Numbered from the stretch's first letter, positions 28,861 through 39,248 are shown. The stretch is DNA of 64,000 nucleotides from Gimesia chilikensis (GCF_007744075.1 NZ_CP036266.1:7027694-7091693); one strand, 5' to 3'. The notes: generated by a model from the letters alone, not told the origin. Made by a program: numbers and translations.

Positions 28861-29508
28861 GGCAGGCCAATCCACCACTCATGCAAGCAAGTAGATTTAC
28901 TGATCCCCATGGTTTGTTGCATAGAAGTGATATTGATATTCACTCTCGCATCCGTATCACTTAGACAATATGCTCGAGTGTGGAAATGTGAGAGTCAATT
29001 AATTCAAGTAGAAGATAGGAAAACGGCTATATCGAATTACTCAAATGGAAAACTGATAGAAGTATTTCTCGATCGCGTAAACTCCGAGATGTAATTGGAA
29101 ACAAAGTTCTAATTGAGCGTCGGGAGAAAAGATTACGATTCCGTCAGACCCAAGAATCTATTGAGATACATATTCTAGGTGCTGAGTGTGAGGCCGTCTT
29201 ATTTATCTGAAAGTGCACTACTCCAAGGAGACATAATCGTCAATAGACGATGTCCTATACGCAACAAAACCTTGGGGTTTAGATCCCACTAAATGGGGTA
29301 CAGAATAGCTTCATTTCCGTTCATAGACAATTAAATTAGCATGAGAATGGCGTCTCCAGTATCTGCGATACTAAACCAAAACACAAGGGTAGACATAACC
29401 ATTAACGACTCCGGTCAAACCATATACTAACAGTACGATTTTAGTCGATGACTACGAAAATCATATGATATCGGAGAAAGTAGAAGTGTGTCTCAAGGAA
29501 GTTCGATT
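28861..29508. other. degenerate intergenic region
   Basis: No supported gene. A frame ending at 29209 (RKLRDVIGNKVLIERREKRL) has no start and no recognised family; it may be a decayed gene end. AAGGAA at 29495-29500 is the likely ribosome-binding site of the following ATG. Confidence 0.4.
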
Positions 29509-31422
29509 ATGAATGAGCCAGAAGTAACCACCAGGCCATCGATCAACAGTGCTTTTGAGTTCCTTTCCGAATTGATGCCAGCAAAGAATATCACAACACG
29601 AATTCAGCAAGCTGGCATTGAGAAATCCTATTTTGTTTCAAGAGAACGCCAAGATAAATTTCTAAACGAAACACTATTTCAAAGAGTAGCCAGGGTCCTG
29701 CACCGTAAGCTGGATCGACATTTGATTATTACAGGGCAGACAGGAATTGGTAAGACGGCAACCGTACATGAGTTAGCATGGCTAGCCTCGCATAACGAAT
29801 TCCCGTTTCTCTCACAGAGAACATTCTTGTGGTTTGACTGTTCCGCTGTCGGTCCAGAGGATAGTCGAGGATGTCTTGAGTCTTTGATGGCAGTAGCTCA
29901 AGAACAATCAGATACTGTTCTCTGCATTCAAGGTTTTAGCACCCTGTTTCACAGGCCTAATGGAGGCAGCAACAAGCCATTGATCAAAGCCGCTGCACGG
30001 CGTCCTGAAATTCAATTCATCGGCTTGATGCAGCCTTGGGAATACAACGATTTGATTGGTGGCGATTCTCACATTAGAGAGTTTTTTAACCAGATCGAAC
30101 TGTCAGAACCAGATGAGTCAACGACTCTGGAAATCACAGAGCAAGAAGCAACGCGTCTATCTCAGTTCTATGGTTTAAAAATCGCTCCGTCCGCGATTCA
30201 GCGTGCCGTCAACTTGAGTAGTAGTTATCTCTTTCAGGAATCGCAGCCGGGAAAATCGATTAAAATACTCAAAAGAGCTTGTGAAGACGCTCAGTTTGAA
30301 CACTCACAACTTGGAAAATGCGTAGATGAGATCACACCCTCACGGATCGATTCAGCACTTTCGGAATATACAGGCATCCCACAAGAAACCATCTCGGGGA
30401 CATCCGAAGATGTTGATTATTTAACTGCATTATCCTCGTTGGTCGTAGGGCAGAATGGTCCTGTAACTGATATTGCCAGTGAATTACAAATGGTCAAAGC
30501 TGGGCTTACCGATCCCGGTAAACCGGCGGGCGTTTATTTATTTGCTGGTATGACAGGGGTTGGCAAAACTGAATTAGCCAGACGTGTCGCAGAGTTTTAT
30601 TCCGGAACCCGTCGGCTGAATACCTATACGATGGGAAATTTTAGTGAGTCTCACAGTGTATCTGGCATCATCGGAGTACCCCCAGGATATGTTGGCCATG
30701 AGTCTGGCGGACGGTTAATCAATGAGCTTAACTCCGATCCCTATGCTGTCTTTTTACTGGATGAAGCAGAAAAGGCACATCCTAATGTCTGGAAACCTTT
30801 CCTGAATCTATTTGACGAAGGTTGGATTGTCGACCAAAGAGGAGTAAAAGCCTATGCTGATCGAGCAATATTTATCCTGACAACTAATGCTGGCAGTGAT
30901 GCCATCTCGCAAATGGTCCGTTCCAATAAATCGATGGATGAGATTGAAGAAAGAGTGAAGCAAACACTTTCACGTGTGCGGCAGGAACGATCAAGTCAAC
31001 CAGTCTTTACTCCTCAATTCCTGGCGCGAATTCAAAGAACAGTGGTATTTGCCCCTCTCGATGAAGAGGCAATGTTGAGAATAACTCGTCTCATTTTAAA
31101 GCGAGTCGCTACAACCTGGTTGGATCGCAGAGATAAAAATATTACTGTTTCTGAAAGTCTGATTTCTGCAATTGCGCAAGAAGCATATCGTAGAAATGAT
31201 AAATCCGGCGGAAAAGAAGGAGGTCGTATCATCCGTAAATTGATCTCCGAGCTCATTGAACGCCGAATTCAGGAAGAAACATTGAAAGACAAACAAAGAT
31301 ATCATTCTACAAGTTCGATTAATTTGGGATTGTCACAATCATTCCATTCAGGAAACGAAAGCGACTTGGATCGAGATCCCGTATCAATTTCGCGTGACAT
31401 GGTAACCATTACTTGGAGCTAA
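29509..31422 (+). CDS. ClpB-like AAA+ ATPase with degenerate first ATPase domain
   Basis: The ATG at 29509 has AAGGAA eight bases upstream and is preferred over a GTG at 29488. The first AAA domain has Walker A GQTGIGKT, but where ClpB has LFIDE at Walker B this protein has LCIQG, so it cannot hydrolyse ATP in the usual way. The second AAA domain is intact: GMTGVGKTELAR, the pore loop PPGYVGHESGG, Walker B FLLDEAEKAH and a sensor-like LTTNAGS. There is no Clp N-domain and no coiled-coil middle domain, so it is 250 residues shorter than ClpB. No secretion-system or defence genes adjoin it. It probably unfolds or remodels a partner protein. Confidence 0.8.
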   Translation: MNEPEVTTRPSINSAFEFLSELMPAKNITTRIQQAGIEKSYFVSRERQDKFLNETLFQRVARVLHRKLDRHLIITGQTGIGKTATVHELAWLASHNEFPFLSQRTFLWFDCSAVGPEDSRGCLESLMAVAQEQSDTVLCIQGFSTLFHRPNGGSNKPLIKAAARRPEIQFIGLMQPWEYNDLIGGDSHIREFFNQIELSEPDESTTLEITEQEATRLSQFYGLKIAPSAIQRAVNLSSSYLFQESQPGKSIKILKRACEDAQFEHSQLGKCVDEITPSRIDSALSEYTGIPQETISGTSEDVDYLTALSSLVVGQNGPVTDIASELQMVKAGLTDPGKPAGVYLFAGMTGVGKTELARRVAEFYSGTRRLNTYTMGNFSESHSVSGIIGVPPGYVGHESGGRLINELNSDPYAVFLLDEAEKAHPNVWKPFLNLFDEGWIVDQRGVKAYADRAIFILTTNAGSDAISQMVRSNKSMDEIEERVKQTLSRVRQERSSQPVFTPQFLARIQRTVVFAPLDEEAMLRITRLILKRVATTWLDRRDKNITVSESLISAIAQEAYRRNDKSGGKEGGRIIRKLISELIERRIQEETLKDKQRYHSTSSINLGLSQSFHSGNESDLDRDPVSISRDMVTITWS

Positions 31423-32222
31423 AGAAAAGTCCTCAGTTGATAGTGATTGAATTCCTGAATTCTGATAAATACCTTTGAGAAACAATAACCCCCGCACTCT
31501 GATAACATGAATGATGGCGACTAAACAACTGCATTGCTCCGTAGGCTAAATTACTTGTGAGATTAGTGCTCACTGGATGATTGACTGTGTTTTAATTGGA
31601 TGGGTTTATAACCAAACTATATCGTGTTCGTCGAACACCTGCTGTCAGCGCAGATCTCTACGACTAGTAACACAGATTTCAAATTGTTTCTAATCAGATT
31701 TTTTTTGTCATAGTTGCCTATATCTTGAGCTCAGACAGGCGCTGAGGCCTTAGATCATCCGTCATATCCTCACAGGCCGTCGATCATTTGAAACCCAGCA
31801 CATCGATCGAAACGGATAGTGTTTAAAGTTTCGATGAATCAATGCTTTTTTATCGAGCAATTCTCGTCTGGATTAGAAACTGACGCGAGCCAGTTTGTGG
31901 GGTTTGATAATGGCGAAAATATTTCAATCTGGGTTTTCCTGGAACTGTGGCTTGCCAGAGAAGGATAACGGATGCGATGTTCCGGGCGAAGTCATGATTG
32001 ATACGCGTCTCGGTAATCGTTGTGGCAATAAGAATTCCCTTTGTCACCTGCCAGTGGAAGCCCAATCGTCGGTACCATGTCGAGGATATTTAAGCAAGTT
32101 TATGGTATGGAATCAGAAGCTAGTCCATCGCTTCTTTTGTGAAGAAGAACTGCAGCTCCGGATCAAACTATGAGCAGGTTTCTCTTTTTCGTTAACACAA
32201 GATTCTCAAGAAAAGTCTGGAT
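31423..32222. other. 800-base intergenic region with a short palindrome
   Basis: No supported gene. GTGTTCG-T-CGAACAC at 31624-31638 is a perfect 7-bp inverted repeat that could be an operator. Small frames near 31850-32173 lack support from motifs or ribosome-binding sites. Confidence 0.4.
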
Positions 32223-33767
32223 TCACTTGTTCCATGGTGAAGCTGTTAATAATAGTTTGCCACGAAATCCGGGACGGGGGGGATTATTAACTCCTTTTCT
32301 GAAACCTATCGGAATCTGTAGGAACCTTCGACCTTTATTGTCAGCTTGTGTCAGGTCTCCCATCCGATTGGCTTTTCCAACTCCTGCTTGGCTTGAAAGA
32401 CCATAACGCACCGTCGTTTTATCCATGGTTGTGCGAACCTCAAAAGTAATCGTTTCAGAAAATAACCGCTCTCCTTCATAATAGTCATCGAACCAAAACC
32501 GGTTATCTACTTGATAAGCGGGAACCTCAATGCTGATGTGAATAATGAATCCGAGAGCGGTGTCCTGCGAATCTTGTGATTTACCAGCTTTGTGCAGGTA
32601 ACCGCTGAATAGGTAAGTTGATTCATCCTGATGTGCCATCTCCTCCAATGGTTTGCGTATTGCCGATTCTTGAATGACTCGCCTCTCATTGAGGAAATAT
32701 CCAGCTCCGCGAACCTTAGCAGTCACATCAATATTGTAATTTGCCTCGACGTCTTTACCTGCGTCTCTTTGCTCTTGTACATTGGGCGGAAGCATTATTT
32801 CGTCGACAGACAACCGAAGATCCACTCGTACCTGCCCAAATAAAAATCGGCGCAGATTTTGGTATCCTTCCTCGGAATTGACGATCCCATAGGGGCCACT
32901 ATGACTTCGGTGAGCGAATGCGCGCGGTGCCCTTGAGACTACCGCATTTTTCATCATGACTAAACCATCACTCATTGGGCCAGTCCCCTTCTTAGAAAGC
33001 TTGTAAAACGCGTCATAATCACGGTAATTTGTGCCAACAAAACAAAAGAAGCGTTCTTCTGGAAAAGCACCATCTAGTGAGGAAACAGGAGTCCTCTCGT
33101 CGTTAATTCTTAAATAATCCCGCATATAATCACGATTAAAATTCTTGACATGAAACGGGTCTAATGGCCCCATGTCGAGAGCATTGAACCCAAAAATGTC
33201 GATCCCATTATGCGGAGTTGCGTAAGTAAAGACCTTATCCACAAGGCTTGGTCCTGGAAGTTCCAACTGTTCATTTTGGTAATGCCGGCAAATGTTTTGT
33301 AAGTAACAGCGCGTCAAAAGCCCGCCCATGGAATGGGCAACTAAGTAAACTTTAAAGTTCTTTCTTTCCTCTTTGTCGTTGCCACAAATATGATCTCGAA
33401 TCTGCAAGATGAATTTTCGTAACTCTACAGCAAACTCTAATATTGTCTTTCGATTTCCGGTTCCCAGATCCTTTGAAACCTCCTCGTAGTACCGAAAGAC
33501 CCATATTGATTTCGCATCTACTGTTTGACCAATTTCAACCAAATCACCATTCTGATAGGTATCCCGGTAACCTTCATCCTTCATCAGTCTAAGAAGAGGT
33601 GATTCAAAGATGAATCGTACTATTTCATTTTCAGAATTCTGACGTATCTTGGTTGAGCCCAGATTAAATCCCATATACGGAGTTGCAACTGTCTCTTCAA
33701 TTTCAGCCATAGTCGCCGCAAAGCCTCGTACATAAACGATGGGATAATAAGGGGCTTTTATTGCCAT
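32223..33767 (-). CDS. alpha/beta-hydrolase (lipase/esterase-like)
   Basis: A 514-residue protein starts at the ATG at 33767, where AGGAG lies seven bases upstream; a longer frame to 33818 has no site. The N-terminus YYPIVYVRGFAATMAE resembles the first strand and oxyanion loop of lipases. VAHSMGGLLTRCYL carries the nucleophile elbow, with Ser146. ATPHNGIDIFG near residue 185 fits the PGAP1-like lipase group. The C-terminal 200 residues are beta-rich and of unknown role. There is no signal peptide, so it appears cytoplasmic. It stands alone between long intergenic regions. The substrate is unknown. Confidence 0.75.
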   Translation of the reverse strand: MAIKAPYYPIVYVRGFAATMAEIEETVATPYMGFNLGSTKIRQNSENEIVRFIFESPLLRLMKDEGYRDTYQNGDLVEIGQTVDAKSIWVFRYYEEVSKDLGTGNRKTILEFAVELRKFILQIRDHICGNDKEERKNFKVYLVAHSMGGLLTRCYLQNICRHYQNEQLELPGPSLVDKVFTYATPHNGIDIFGFNALDMGPLDPFHVKNFNRDYMRDYLRINDERTPVSSLDGAFPEERFFCFVGTNYRDYDAFYKLSKKGTGPMSDGLVMMKNAVVSRAPRAFAHRSHSGPYGIVNSEEGYQNLRRFLFGQVRVDLRLSVDEIMLPPNVQEQRDAGKDVEANYNIDVTAKVRGAGYFLNERRVIQESAIRKPLEEMAHQDESTYLFSGYLHKAGKSQDSQDTALGFIIHISIEVPAYQVDNRFWFDDYYEGERLFSETITFEVRTTMDKTTVRYGLSSQAGVGKANRMGDLTQADNKGRRFLQIPIGFRKGVNNPPRPGFRGKLLLTASPWNK

Positions 33768-34754
33768 TCTACATCTCCTATTTTTGATTGACATTGTATA
33801 GATATGTGACGTTGGCATTGGAACGCGGCTGAAGCTTCAAAGAAATCTTCGCTCGTTTTGTTTAACAATTGATATAGAAAATGGACCTTGAACAATCCCG
33901 ATAATCTCTAATCAGAAAGTCGTGCTATCCGCCCCATTAAATATCAAATGTAATAAAACACTTAAGGCGAAACTGCGTTGAAAAGAGATCACATTTGATA
34001 GTGAGTTTGTTTGGCTGAGTTCTCTGTTTCAGGATATGGTTCTTTACCATCATTCACGTTCACCAGCTTTTCAGCACGATTTCCCCCAGCCCACTCTCCC
34101 CGATCACATCTCAAGCTTCACTATGGCCGCTTGAATACATATAATCAAACAAATACGTGATATTATGTATAAAATGGGGCAGATCTAAGAGAAGGTATTT
34201 GGAGGCGATCAAAGATCACGAATCAATTTTTAGAGGCGTTAATCGCATCGCTGACTAGTGGACAACACGCTAGAGAATTCTAGGTCGGATACCTTAGAGG
34301 CGACTTCGGAAGGAACGCCGATGCTAGGATGCATATGACGTTCAAGTTTCAAATAATCATTTTGTATTAGGATAGGGCAAACTTTTTTTCACCTGTCGTT
34401 TCAGCTTTTAAGCAGTCTGGTTCATCATTGTTTAATTGTTGCAGACAGTACGAGGCTTCTTTTTAGATCATATTAATTGTCATAATCACGTTCTTGGGAA
34501 ATCGCGGGAACACGCTCTTCAATATGAATATCAAACTGAATTGGGGTTTCATATTTGTCTCTTTCCATTTAACCCACAAGGTAAGAGTGGGCAATGTGCA
34601 AAAACCTGGGGTTTTTGCTTGCGTTCAGTGTTTTATATGTACATTATAATTAACCAGTTGTGCACTTCGAACTCTTTAGGTATTCAGCAAAGTTGCACTT
34701 CACGTCCAAATCTAATTCTAGGTGGGTTCACTGAATATATTCTGGAGGTCCTCA
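33768..34754. other. long intergenic region with a terminator-like inverted repeat
   Basis: About 990 bases with no supported gene; a 120-residue frame at 34436 has no motif and overlaps the next gene. GCAAAAACC-TGG-GGTTTTTGC at 34598-34618 is a perfect 9-bp hairpin with a three-base loop that may end transcription. GGAGG at 34744-34748 is the ribosome-binding site of the gene at 34755. Confidence 0.4.
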
Positions 34755-35663
34755 ATGCGGAATCGTTTATTTCTTATCATCTCATTTCTGGTCATTAACT
34801 TTTGTTTGACCAGAGGGCTGTCTGCATCAGAGATCAAAGCAGAAGATATCGTAACAGTCTCGCCATCATCTCCCGTGGTTGGTGAAAAAGTAACAGTCAC
34901 CCCGAATGGATTTATTGAAGTTGATCCCAAAACATGGAAGGTCGAGCCACCGAATGGTGAATTTGATCCAACAATAACTTCCACAGGAATCACTTTTATT
35001 CCCGATAAAAAGGGATCATGGAATATCAGTTTCTCCTGGACGCTAGAAGGAACAAGTGGTCCAGAAGAAATGACAATCCCAGTTACAGTCTCAATAAAGC
35101 CTCCTGCAACTGAATCGGACAATCAACAACAGGTTGCCGAAACAACCGAATCTCAGTATCAGGCGCGAGTTAATAAAATGCTCAAGGAAAGCCTGGTCTA
35201 TTACTTTGATGATAACTATTCAAAAAATGTCATAGCAGTGGCGAATGCGATTGAAGATAAGATTCCTGAGATAATGAAAGCGACTGAAAAGGAACAAGTT
35301 TCGGAATTACTGGACAGTATTGAAAAAGAGTACTTGGAAAATGATTTAAAAAATAAAAGTGACGATGTCAGAAATGCCTGGAAAAATTTTTTTAACGCTC
35401 TTCGCAGAAGATACGAAATCACATTCAATGTATTAAGAAAGAACAATCTGACGGTTAATGAACTCGCGCCGATTGTCCAAAATTTTGTAAATGCTTTACG
35501 AGCTTCTGCAGCGCAAGAGCTGACTAGAATTCAGAATTATGAAGTAAATCGCGCTACCTATTTAAATTATATGAATAAATATTCAAATGCTTCTTCCAAA
35601 TTCAAAAAGAACCATAAATTCAGGAAGTACCAAAAGCACAAATTTTATTCTTATAAACATTGA
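34755..35663 (+). CDS. secreted protein with an Ig-like domain
   Basis: The ATG at 34755 has GGAGG six bases upstream and begins a clear signal peptide (RNRLFLIISFLVINFCLT, ending near LSASE). A beta-rich domain of about 90 residues follows (VSPSSPVVGEKVTVTP, ITFIPDKKGSWNISFSWTLEG), with the look of an immunoglobulin-like or PKD-type fold. Residues 125-270 are helical. The extreme C-terminus is a run of lysine, histidine and tyrosine (KFKKNHKFRKYQKHK). Function is unknown; it is probably exported. It is followed 85 bases later by a matrixin-type metalloprotease on the same strand, so the two may form an operon. Confidence 0.65.
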   Translation: MRNRLFLIISFLVINFCLTRGLSASEIKAEDIVTVSPSSPVVGEKVTVTPNGFIEVDPKTWKVEPPNGEFDPTITSTGITFIPDKKGSWNISFSWTLEGTSGPEEMTIPVTVSIKPPATESDNQQQVAETTESQYQARVNKMLKESLVYYFDDNYSKNVIAVANAIEDKIPEIMKATEKEQVSELLDSIEKEYLENDLKNKSDDVRNAWKNFFNALRRRYEITFNVLRKNNLTVNELAPIVQNFVNALRASAAQELTRIQNYEVNRATYLNYMNKYSNASSKFKKNHKFRKYQKHKFYSYKH

Positions 35664-35748
35664 GCGATGCCCCTGCGAGAAGGACTTAATGACAGCTGAC
35701 GCGGTTGAATGAATTTATATTCTTTTTATGAATAGTGGGGATATCAAG

Positions 35749-36666
35749 ATGGCCAAAATTACGACGAAACTGCTTTTGGATGTCAGCAAAGCATTACTTG
35801 CTCGCTGGAAAGATAATCGTCTTGAAAATGAAGGGTTATTGCCGGACGAAATTTCTCTGGCGAAAAGTCTGTTGACTTTACTATCACTCGATACAGATGC
35901 AGATGAAGACGATTCTTTAACGAAGCTCTTTGAGAACGCAAAAGATGATCTGGACTCTCTACTCGAAAAAATTGAGGATTCGGTAGGTGATTTTCAGAAG
36001 AAGATTAGTGAGTTGAAAGTGGATAAAATTCTGGGGACTAAAACAATCAGCGAGTTGCTTTCCTGGATCGGATGCGCTGGAAGACAACCCAAAAATAAAA
36101 ATCCCTTAGACCCCGGATTCAAGATGACTGACGATAGTGGGAATCCGACAAATGAAATATGGTTCCATTATTTCATTGAAGACGCACCACCGATTTCAAA
36201 TGCCCATGAACTGATTGAACTCGCATGGGGGGGGTGGAAAAAAGTGGCCTTGATTCGAAGTCGACGAGTCTTAAAAAAAGAACAGGCTAATGTTGTCTTT
36301 AAAACCAGAAATTTAACCGGTCCTGTGCTCGGACAGGCGGACCTAGGCCCCGTGGGAACTAGTACAACGGACTACTTGGAAGTGGAAATGGATTCCACCA
36401 GAAACTGGACTACAGATTTATTTCTTGGGGCAGTTGCTCATGAAATTGGTCATATTCTGGGGTTGGAACACTCGCCTTCCAAAGGGAACTTGATGAGCGA
36501 ACGGATAAATCCTGGAATCAAAGGCCCCCTTCCGGATGATGCACTGCGAGCTAGAAATCTCCCCTATTCCGGTCCCCCACCTCAAGATGCCGTAGATACT
36601 GTAACTGATGATGAGATCAGAGATTTTATCGAAGATGAACTAAGACGGCTCGGGTTGATTGAATGA
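35749..36666 (+). CDS. matrixin-type zinc metalloprotease
   Basis: The start is taken at the ATG at 35749, after GGGGA, rather than at 35728 where no ribosome-binding site exists; this gives 305 residues. The active site is HEIGHILGLEH, the metzincin HExxHxxGxxH signature (H231, E232, H235, H241), and GNLMSERI ten residues on supplies the Met-turn. A helical N-terminal region of about 110 acidic residues precedes the catalytic domain and could be a prodomain or partner-binding region. No signal peptide is visible, which is unusual for a matrixin. Its stop is directly abutted by the convergent lipoprotein gene. Substrate unknown. Confidence 0.8.
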   Translation: MAKITTKLLLDVSKALLARWKDNRLENEGLLPDEISLAKSLLTLLSLDTDADEDDSLTKLFENAKDDLDSLLEKIEDSVGDFQKKISELKVDKILGTKTISELLSWIGCAGRQPKNKNPLDPGFKMTDDSGNPTNEIWFHYFIEDAPPISNAHELIELAWGGWKKVALIRSRRVLKKEQANVVFKTRNLTGPVLGQADLGPVGTSTTDYLEVEMDSTRNWTTDLFLGAVAHEIGHILGLEHSPSKGNLMSERINPGIKGPLPDDALRARNLPYSGPPPQDAVDTVTDDEIRDFIEDELRRLGLIE

Positions 36667-37479
36667 TTAGATTTCATCAAACGAACCGATTTTCTCAGTT
36701 ATTGCAGGAGCAGGGGGGACAAGATTCGCTGCGGCATTTTTCATTGCTTTAAAACCACAAGATGTGCACGAATCTGTGCATCCTTGTGTTCCGCATTGAG
36801 GACAACACGATTCCTTAGCTGCTTTGGCTGGAATAAACTTTCGATTGATTTTGGCTTGCTCAAAGGTAGGCGCTTCGGCATTGAGCTTAACGTTCATTCT
36901 CACCGTTATGGGGATTTCATCGATACCGACGCTCCTGCGCTTGGGAGGCTCGGACTTAACATACTCTTTTAGAGGTGGGATGCAGCAGTTTGAAATTACT
37001 TTGTTAGTGCATCCATCTTGAGTATTTTCAGCTGCATTCGCCTGGAGTTTGGCGTGCTCCCTTTTTAATTTTAAGTATCTTCTCTCTCTTTCGTCTTCAT
37101 ATTCGACCCAGGCTTTCTTAGCCTCATCATATTCTTGATCGTACTTGGCCTGCTGTTTTTCAAGTTTCTTAATTTCATCGAAATCAAGAGCGAAATCCAC
37201 AAACTCAATGCCATTTTGCAGTTTGAAATTGACGTCGGTTTCAGTAGCTTCTTCCAGTCTACCTTGTTCCATCACATAATCTTCGCAGTGCTTGGACTTA
37301 TGTTTTTCTTCTTTTGCCGTCTTTCGCATTGCCTTAGCAAGTTGCTTAGCTTTTGCTTTTTCTTGCATCCGATCTGCGATTCTCTGGTAGAGATCGGCTG
37401 GTGTACCAACAGTTGCACAACCACCAGAAATCGTAAGTAAAATCATCGGTAAGGAGAATAACCTAAGGAATCGAGTCAT
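36667..37479 (-). CDS. probable lipoprotein with coiled coil and C-terminal zinc ribbon
   Basis: The start at ATG 37479 gives a basic N-terminus, a hydrophobic stretch (LRLFSLPMILLTI) and SGGC, an imperfect lipobox, so the mature protein may be lipid-anchored. Residues about 35-135 are highly charged and helical, rich in Lys, Glu and Ala, as in a coiled coil. Near residues 230-255, SCCPQCGTQGCTDSCTSC looks like a zinc-binding cluster. AAGGA lies eleven bases before the ATG. It runs convergently into the metalloprotease gene with no bases between the stops. No family is recognised. Confidence 0.6.
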   Translation of the reverse strand: MTRFLRLFSLPMILLTISGGCATVGTPADLYQRIADRMQEKAKAKQLAKAMRKTAKEEKHKSKHCEDYVMEQGRLEEATETDVNFKLQNGIEFVDFALDFDEIKKLEKQQAKYDQEYDEAKKAWVEYEDERERRYLKLKREHAKLQANAAENTQDGCTNKVISNCCIPPLKEYVKSEPPKRRSVGIDEIPITVRMNVKLNAEAPTFEQAKINRKFIPAKAAKESCCPQCGTQGCTDSCTSCGFKAMKNAAANLVPPAPAITEKIGSFDEI

Positions 37480-38002
37480 AGTCCGGAACATCCTTGTGTA
37501 CAAAACTTGATAACCAATTATTTGGCCTACTTTATAACTTTGTTTATCGAACTATTTGTTGGTCTTGTACAGATAAGTGTACGAATAATTTTTATTCCTT
37601 ATTGATGAGATCGAAAAAGTATTATTGTATAGGATTTAGGGATTTTGCCATTAAAAACTAAAGCAGGGATTATGCTCAGTAAAAGCTAGTTGATTCCAAA
37701 ATGGAATTGTGAGTGACTAATACTGGATGGATCAGAAACAGTAGGTAAATTCAACTCTAGAGTAGTGCCCCCTCTGTAACAATGCATTATTACCTTTCGA
37801 GGGCTCCGGGGGTTATTACCCAAACTCAATAAGAGGAACTCTCAATCCTCAGTCTCTATTCGAAAGACAATGCTGTAGAGAATACTACTGATCTAGATAC
37901 TGAATCAGGTAACGTTTCTCTGAAATCAGCATGTGGGAGCTACTTGAATTGAAAACACTTAGGTTCAACTCGAAAGCGAGGATTGTTCATCTTTCAATAC
38001 AC
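37480..38002. other. intergenic region, no gene seen
   Basis: About 520 AT-rich bases upstream of the lipoprotein gene and downstream of the ImmA-like gene. No promoter, hairpin or gene can be supported. Confidence 0.4.
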
Positions 38003-38878
38003 TTAGAGATCGAGCTCTAAGAGATCGTTTTCATCGACAATGAGGAATACCCAGATGGTTTTGGTATAGGGAATTACGAAATAATGTTCTAAAGTGTCCA
38101 GCCGTTTCTGACTGTAGTCAAGCCAGTTCAACCCAACTCCGGATCCACTCCCATCCCGATACTTTGAGAAGGAAGGATCTTGCCCTGAGAATCTCCGAAA
38201 TGCACGCCCCTCTACACTCTCGCCCCTAAGCACCCGATATGCTCCAATGCGTCGAAATGCTTCGCTGACCCAACCAAATTGAATCACGCCATTCCTGACA
38301 GCAATAGTTGCGCAGGGAAAATCAGAAAGTTGAGTCCAGCGTACAAGGGTCCCTATTAATGAGACCTGAAAACTCTGTCGAACTTTTTTGATCTCATCAA
38401 TTGAAGGAAAATTCTTCTTGTTGATGAGGGGGCGGAAGAGGCTTGAAGGCATCAAAAGCCCACTCGCAAAACAGTCCGCCTGTTGTTCTATTAGGGAATC
38501 CGAGACAAACTCTGTCCGGGAGCCATGGGCAGTATGTGTTGAAACCAGAATTTTGCGATGTTCGTCGAGGAAGTAATGCCCCAGCTCATGCCCAATGGTA
38601 AACTGAACTTTTGAATGATGAGAGCCAGTATGAGGCCAAGTATCATAGCGAGTATTATAGCAAATCAGGAAGCGTGGACCAATATACTTGATCCGGCCAT
38701 CGAAAGCGTCCCCAAAATCATCTCCGACAGCATGAATCAATCGACGTTCTTCGTGAATGATCTTCAGTGGATCGACAGGAGGCGTAGAAAAATTATAGGC
38801 CTGAGCAATCCGCTCACCTGCTTCTGTTGCAAGCTGGCGTTCATAGTAGATATGTTTCCAATCCACAATTTTAGCCAT
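38003..38878 (-). CDS. ImmA/IrrE-type metallopeptidase
   Basis: The start is the ATG at 38878, with AGGA five bases upstream, giving 291 residues. FTIGHELGHYFLDEHR is the HExxH zinc site of the ImmA/IrrE (COG2856) family, and later EQQADCFASGLLMP is the conserved EADxFA-like segment that provides the third ligand. Family members cleave phage repressors or DNA-damage regulators. It overlaps the gene before it by eight bases and lies in an operon with a sigma factor and a small protein. The likely target is therefore that partner or the sigma factor. The C-terminal 110 residues are not recognised. Confidence 0.8.
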   Translation of the reverse strand: MAKIVDWKHIYYERQLATEAGERIAQAYNFSTPPVDPLKIIHEERRLIHAVGDDFGDAFDGRIKYIGPRFLICYNTRYDTWPHTGSHHSKVQFTIGHELGHYFLDEHRKILVSTHTAHGSRTEFVSDSLIEQQADCFASGLLMPSSLFRPLINKKNFPSIDEIKKVRQSFQVSLIGTLVRWTQLSDFPCATIAVRNGVIQFGWVSEAFRRIGAYRVLRGESVEGRAFRRFSGQDPSFSKYRDGSGSGVGLNWLDYSQKRLDTLEHYFVIPYTKTIWVFLIVDENDLLELDL

Positions 38879-39248
38879 CAAGTTCCTCTTTCTCCTCGTC
38901 ATATTCCTCCGCGGCCTGTTTTTCTAGTTCACGTAACTTTTCCTCCAAATTTGGCGGAATATCCGAGCCTTTACTTCGGAACATTTCGACCAATTCGTTT
39001 ACCTCAGCGGTCGATCCCTTGTGTAGGATTGGAGACGCATTTTCAATAATTTCTATTTCCCAAACCATAGGCTCTTGACCACAGATCTTCCGAAGCATTT
39101 GCTGGCATTTTTCGATAGGGAGTTCGCAGGGACCTAATGCATCCAGCATCATTTCGATTTCTTGATCAGATTCGGGGCGAAATCCCCTGGGAACTTGTGA
39201 CCTACGTATAAATTGATCAAACTTGCTTTTTCTACCCTTGATAGTCAT
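38871..39248 (-). CDS. small acidic protein between sigma factor and peptidase genes
   Basis: This 125-residue protein has an N-terminal basic region (KGRKSKFDQFIRRSQVPRGF), a middle part PCELPIEKCQQMLRKICGQEP, and a very acidic helical C-terminus (KQAAEEYDEEKEELDG). The start overlaps the sigma-factor stop by four bases and its stop overlaps the peptidase start, so all three are coupled. It has no recognised family and no membrane segment. By analogy with peptidase-sensitive regulators it may be the substrate that links the peptidase to the sigma factor, but this is inference from position. Confidence 0.6.
   Translation of the reverse strand: MTIKGRKSKFDQFIRRSQVPRGFRPESDQEIEMMLDALGPCELPIEKCQQMLRKICGQEPMVWEIEIIENASPILHKGSTAEVNELVEMFRSKGSDIPPNLEEKLRELEKQAAEEYDEEKEELDG

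Noticed and set aside
29509..31422. ClpV of a type VI secretion system
   Set aside because: No other secretion-system gene is in the window, and the first ATPase domain is degenerate.
31850..32173. Opposing frames of 71 and 92 residues
   Set aside because: Neither has motifs or a proper ribosome-binding site, and they mirror each other.
34436..34798. 120-residue frame overlapping the secreted Ig-like gene
   Set aside because: It overlaps a gene with a clear signal peptide and start, and its composition is not protein-like.
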